Shown piece by piece: positions 5,917 to 7,332 of a stretch of 7,332 nt of DNA; the first letter of the stretch is position 1, and the number at the start of each line of letters is the position of its first letter. Under the pieces are notes generated by a model. It saw nothing but the letters and a program-made list of their open reading frames with translations. It was not told where the DNA came from and ran no database searches. This DNA is from Candidatus Nomurabacteria bacterium. Lineage in GTDB: Bacteria > Patescibacteriota > Minisyncoccia > Phycocordibacterales > UBA9973. The translations under genes were made by a program, and so were the position numbers. The DNA is taken from contig CALRCI010000030.1 of NCBI GenBank assembly GCA_943354525.1, forward strand, positions 1 through 7,332. Direction: 5' to 3'.

Positions 5917-5919
5917 ATT

Positions 5920-6771
5920 ATGAAGAAACTTTTGCCTGAAAAATTTCCACGAGGGCTCGACGAAATTCCCGGCCCGCCCAAGTTCCTCTATATAGTAGGG
6001 AAACTTCCACCTGAGGGATATAAATACCTGATCGTCGTCGGTTCACGTCGTCTCACGAGTTATGGCATCGATGCCACTCGAGCGCTCATTCGCGGACTCG
6101 CAGGTTATCCCGTCGTCATCGTCTCGGGACTAGCTCAAGGAATTGACACGATTGCACTTACGGCCGGACTCGACGCCGGACTTCGCACGATCGCCTTCCC
6201 CGGCTCAGGACTTGATCCGGAAGTTATCGTACCATCGTCAAATAGATTGCTCGCCGAGAGAATTGTTTCTCAAGGTGGATGTCTGTTGTCCGAATACGAT
6301 CCGACGTTCCCTGCCGCAGAGTGGACATTCCCCCAGCGCAATCGTCTCATGGCAGGAATGGCACATGCCGTACTGATTGTCGAAGCGGCCATGAAATCCG
6401 GTACGATGATTACTGCTCGTCTCGCGCTCGACTACAATCGCGACGTGCTCGCAGTACCTGGCTCAATATTTTCTCCGGTTTCTGTTGGCACTCACTATCT
6501 GATCAAGAACGGCGCGACTCCAATAACGTCGAGCAGTGATCTCCTCACTGCACTCGGATTCGCTCCGGGCAGCACTTCGGCACGCACCGCCGAGCTCGAC
6601 AATTGTTCTCCGCTTGAAAAGAAAATTCTCGAAGTACTCGCCAATCCCGCACCGCGTGACGAAATAATTCGTACTGCAGGACTGCCGGCACCCGAAGTAA
6701 ACACCACCCTTTCGATCATGGAATTGAAAGGGCTGATCAAGGAAGAATACGGTGAGATCAGACGCACATAA
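5920..6771 (+). CDS. dprA: DNA-processing protein DprA (Smf), short form
   Basis: DprA binds incoming single-stranded DNA, shields it and loads RecA during natural transformation; it is also kept in species not known to be competent. The 283 residues lack the N-terminal SAM-like domain of longer homologues and begin almost at the Rossmann fold: IVVGSRRLTSYG at 38-49, IVSGLAQGID at 67-76, the GxGLDP turn at 95-100, LLSEYDP at 122-128, FPQRNRLMAG at 137-146, SGTMITARLAL at 160-170, and AVPGSI at 178-183. A winged-helix domain follows at about 228-283 (PLEKKILEVL, then ELKGLIKEEYGEIRR). The usual His of the IDxxAH motif is replaced (DTIAL, 76-80). It is divergent from serS and 52 bases ahead of topA, a common dprA-topA order. 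No Shine-Dalgarno sequence is seen; the ATG is the only reasonable start ahead of the fold. Confidence 0.95.
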   Translation: MKKLLPEKFPRGLDEIPGPPKFLYIVGKLPPEGYKYLIVVGSRRLTSYGIDATRALIRGLAGYPVVIVSGLAQGIDTIALTAGLDAGLRTIAFPGSGLDPEVIVPSSNRLLAERIVSQGGCLLSEYDPTFPAAEWTFPQRNRLMAGMAHAVLIVEAAMKSGTMITARLALDYNRDVLAVPGSIFSPVSVGTHYLIKNGATPITSSSDLLTALGFAPGSTSARTAELDNCSPLEKKILEVLANPAPRDEIIRTAGLPAPEVNTTLSIMELKGLIKEEYGEIRRT

Positions 6772-6783
6772 ATGTACTAAAAT

Positions 6784-6812
6784 TTGCCAAAAAAAACTTT
6801 TAGTGTTACTAA
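6784..6812 (+). promoter_or_regulatory. Possible promoter of topA
   Basis: TTGCCA (6784-6789, five of six to TTGACA) is followed by a 17-base spacer ending in TGT and then TACTAA (6807-6812), a weak -10 box with the TGn extension. The start would fall near 6819, leaving a leader of about five bases before the topA ATG. It may supplement read-through from dprA. Only an eye match in an A/T-rich gap. Confidence 0.35.
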
Positions 6813-6823
6813 TTAGAAGCGTT

Positions 6824-7332
6824 ATGAAATTATTGATTGTCGAATCACCATCAAAAGCGAAAACGATTGAGAAATATCTCGATGGCGCATTTACCGTACG
6901 CGCATCTGTCGGCCACGTGCGCGATCTCCCGAAATCAAATAAGAAAGCTATCGACATCGACGCCGGCTTCGTGCCCTTCTACGAAATTTCCAAAGGTAAA
7001 GAAAAAGTTGTGCACGAACTCCAGCATCTCGCCGAGAAAGCGACTGAAATTATGCTTGCAACTGACCCGGACCGCGAAGGCGAGGCAATCTCATGGCATC
7101 TGAAAACACTGCTCGATGAGGACAAGAAAGTAAAGGCGCCGATCAAGCGCGTCGCATTTCATGAGATCACCAAAGAAGCCGTCGAAGAAGCGCTCAAATC
7201 TCCGCGCGATATCGATGACAAGCTAGTCGCTGCACAGGAAGCGCGTCGCGTGCTCGACCGTCTCGTCGGCTACGATCTCTCCGGCGTCATTTGGAAGAAA
7301 GTCCGCTATGGTCTCTCGGCTGGCCGCGTGCA
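6824..7332 (+). CDS. topA: DNA topoisomerase I, 5' part, cut by window edge
   Basis: Type IA topoisomerase that relaxes negative supercoils through a transient single-strand break. Only the first 169 residues are in the window, where the family has about 600-870. The TOPRIM domain is complete: LLIVESPSKAKTIEKYL at 3-19 with the catalytic Glu7, SVGHVRDLP at 28-36, and ATDPDREGEAISWH at 79-92 with metal-binding Asp81, Asp83 and Glu85. The start of the next domain follows with RVAFHEITKEAV at 109-120 and AAQEARRVLDRLVGYDLSGVIW at 136-157, up to GLSAGRV, just where the family continues toward its active-site region. The active-site Tyr lies beyond the edge. The ATG is placed four codons before the VESPSKAK motif, as usual. 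It follows dprA by 52 bases on the same strand. Reading stays open to the edge with no sign of damage. Confidence 0.97.
   Translation, partial: MKLLIVESPSKAKTIEKYLDGAFTVRASVGHVRDLPKSNKKAIDIDAGFVPFYEISKGKEKVVHELQHLAEKATEIMLATDPDREGEAISWHLKTLLDEDKKVKAPIKRVAFHEITKEAVEEALKSPRDIDDKLVAAQEARRVLDRLVGYDLSGVIWKKVRYGLSAGRV

Overview
The window is a compact, gene-dense bacterial stretch with seven protein genes, two of them cut by the window edges, and no RNA genes, CRISPR arrays or insertion sequences that I can recognise. The gene set is all housekeeping. Several traits suggest a small-genome bacterium of the Candidate Phyla Radiation (Patescibacteria, perhaps Parcubacteria-like): an odd seryl-tRNA synthetase active site, a short FtsQ-like protein, a DprA reduced to Rossmann fold plus winged helix, a divergent adenylosuccinate synthetase, and no Shine-Dalgarno sequence before any start. 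This placement rests on remembered family patterns, not on a search. TGA is used as a stop (the FtsQ-like gene), so nothing suggests a TGA-recoded lineage.

Layout: from about 5836 down to 1, five genes run on the minus strand in the order serS, ftsQ-like, dus, guaB, purA (the purA 3' end is off the window). From 5920 to the right end, dprA and topA run on the plus strand (topA is cut). The 83-base gap between serS and dprA is a divergent promoter region in which a self-complementary TTGCAA can serve as -35 box in both directions. serS is separated from the ftsQ-like gene by a 121-base gap almost filled by a large, perfect inverted repeat (4410-4512). The ftsQ-like gene overlaps dus by ATGA. 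A strong hairpin just after the dus stop looks like an intrinsic terminator, and a good promoter (TTGACA, 17-base spacer, TAGACT) then starts a separate guaB-purA unit.

Functionally, guaB and purA encode the two enzymes that compete for IMP (to XMP/GMP and to adenylosuccinate/AMP), so this unit controls the purine branch point. serS and dus both act on tRNA, and the FtsQ-like protein is a division or envelope protein. dprA-topA is a common bacterial pairing linked to DNA uptake/recombination and supercoiling. The points most worth a second look are the large inverted repeat, the altered SerRS serine pocket and motif 3, the insertion and lost motifs in PurA, and the near-leaderless, SD-less starts.
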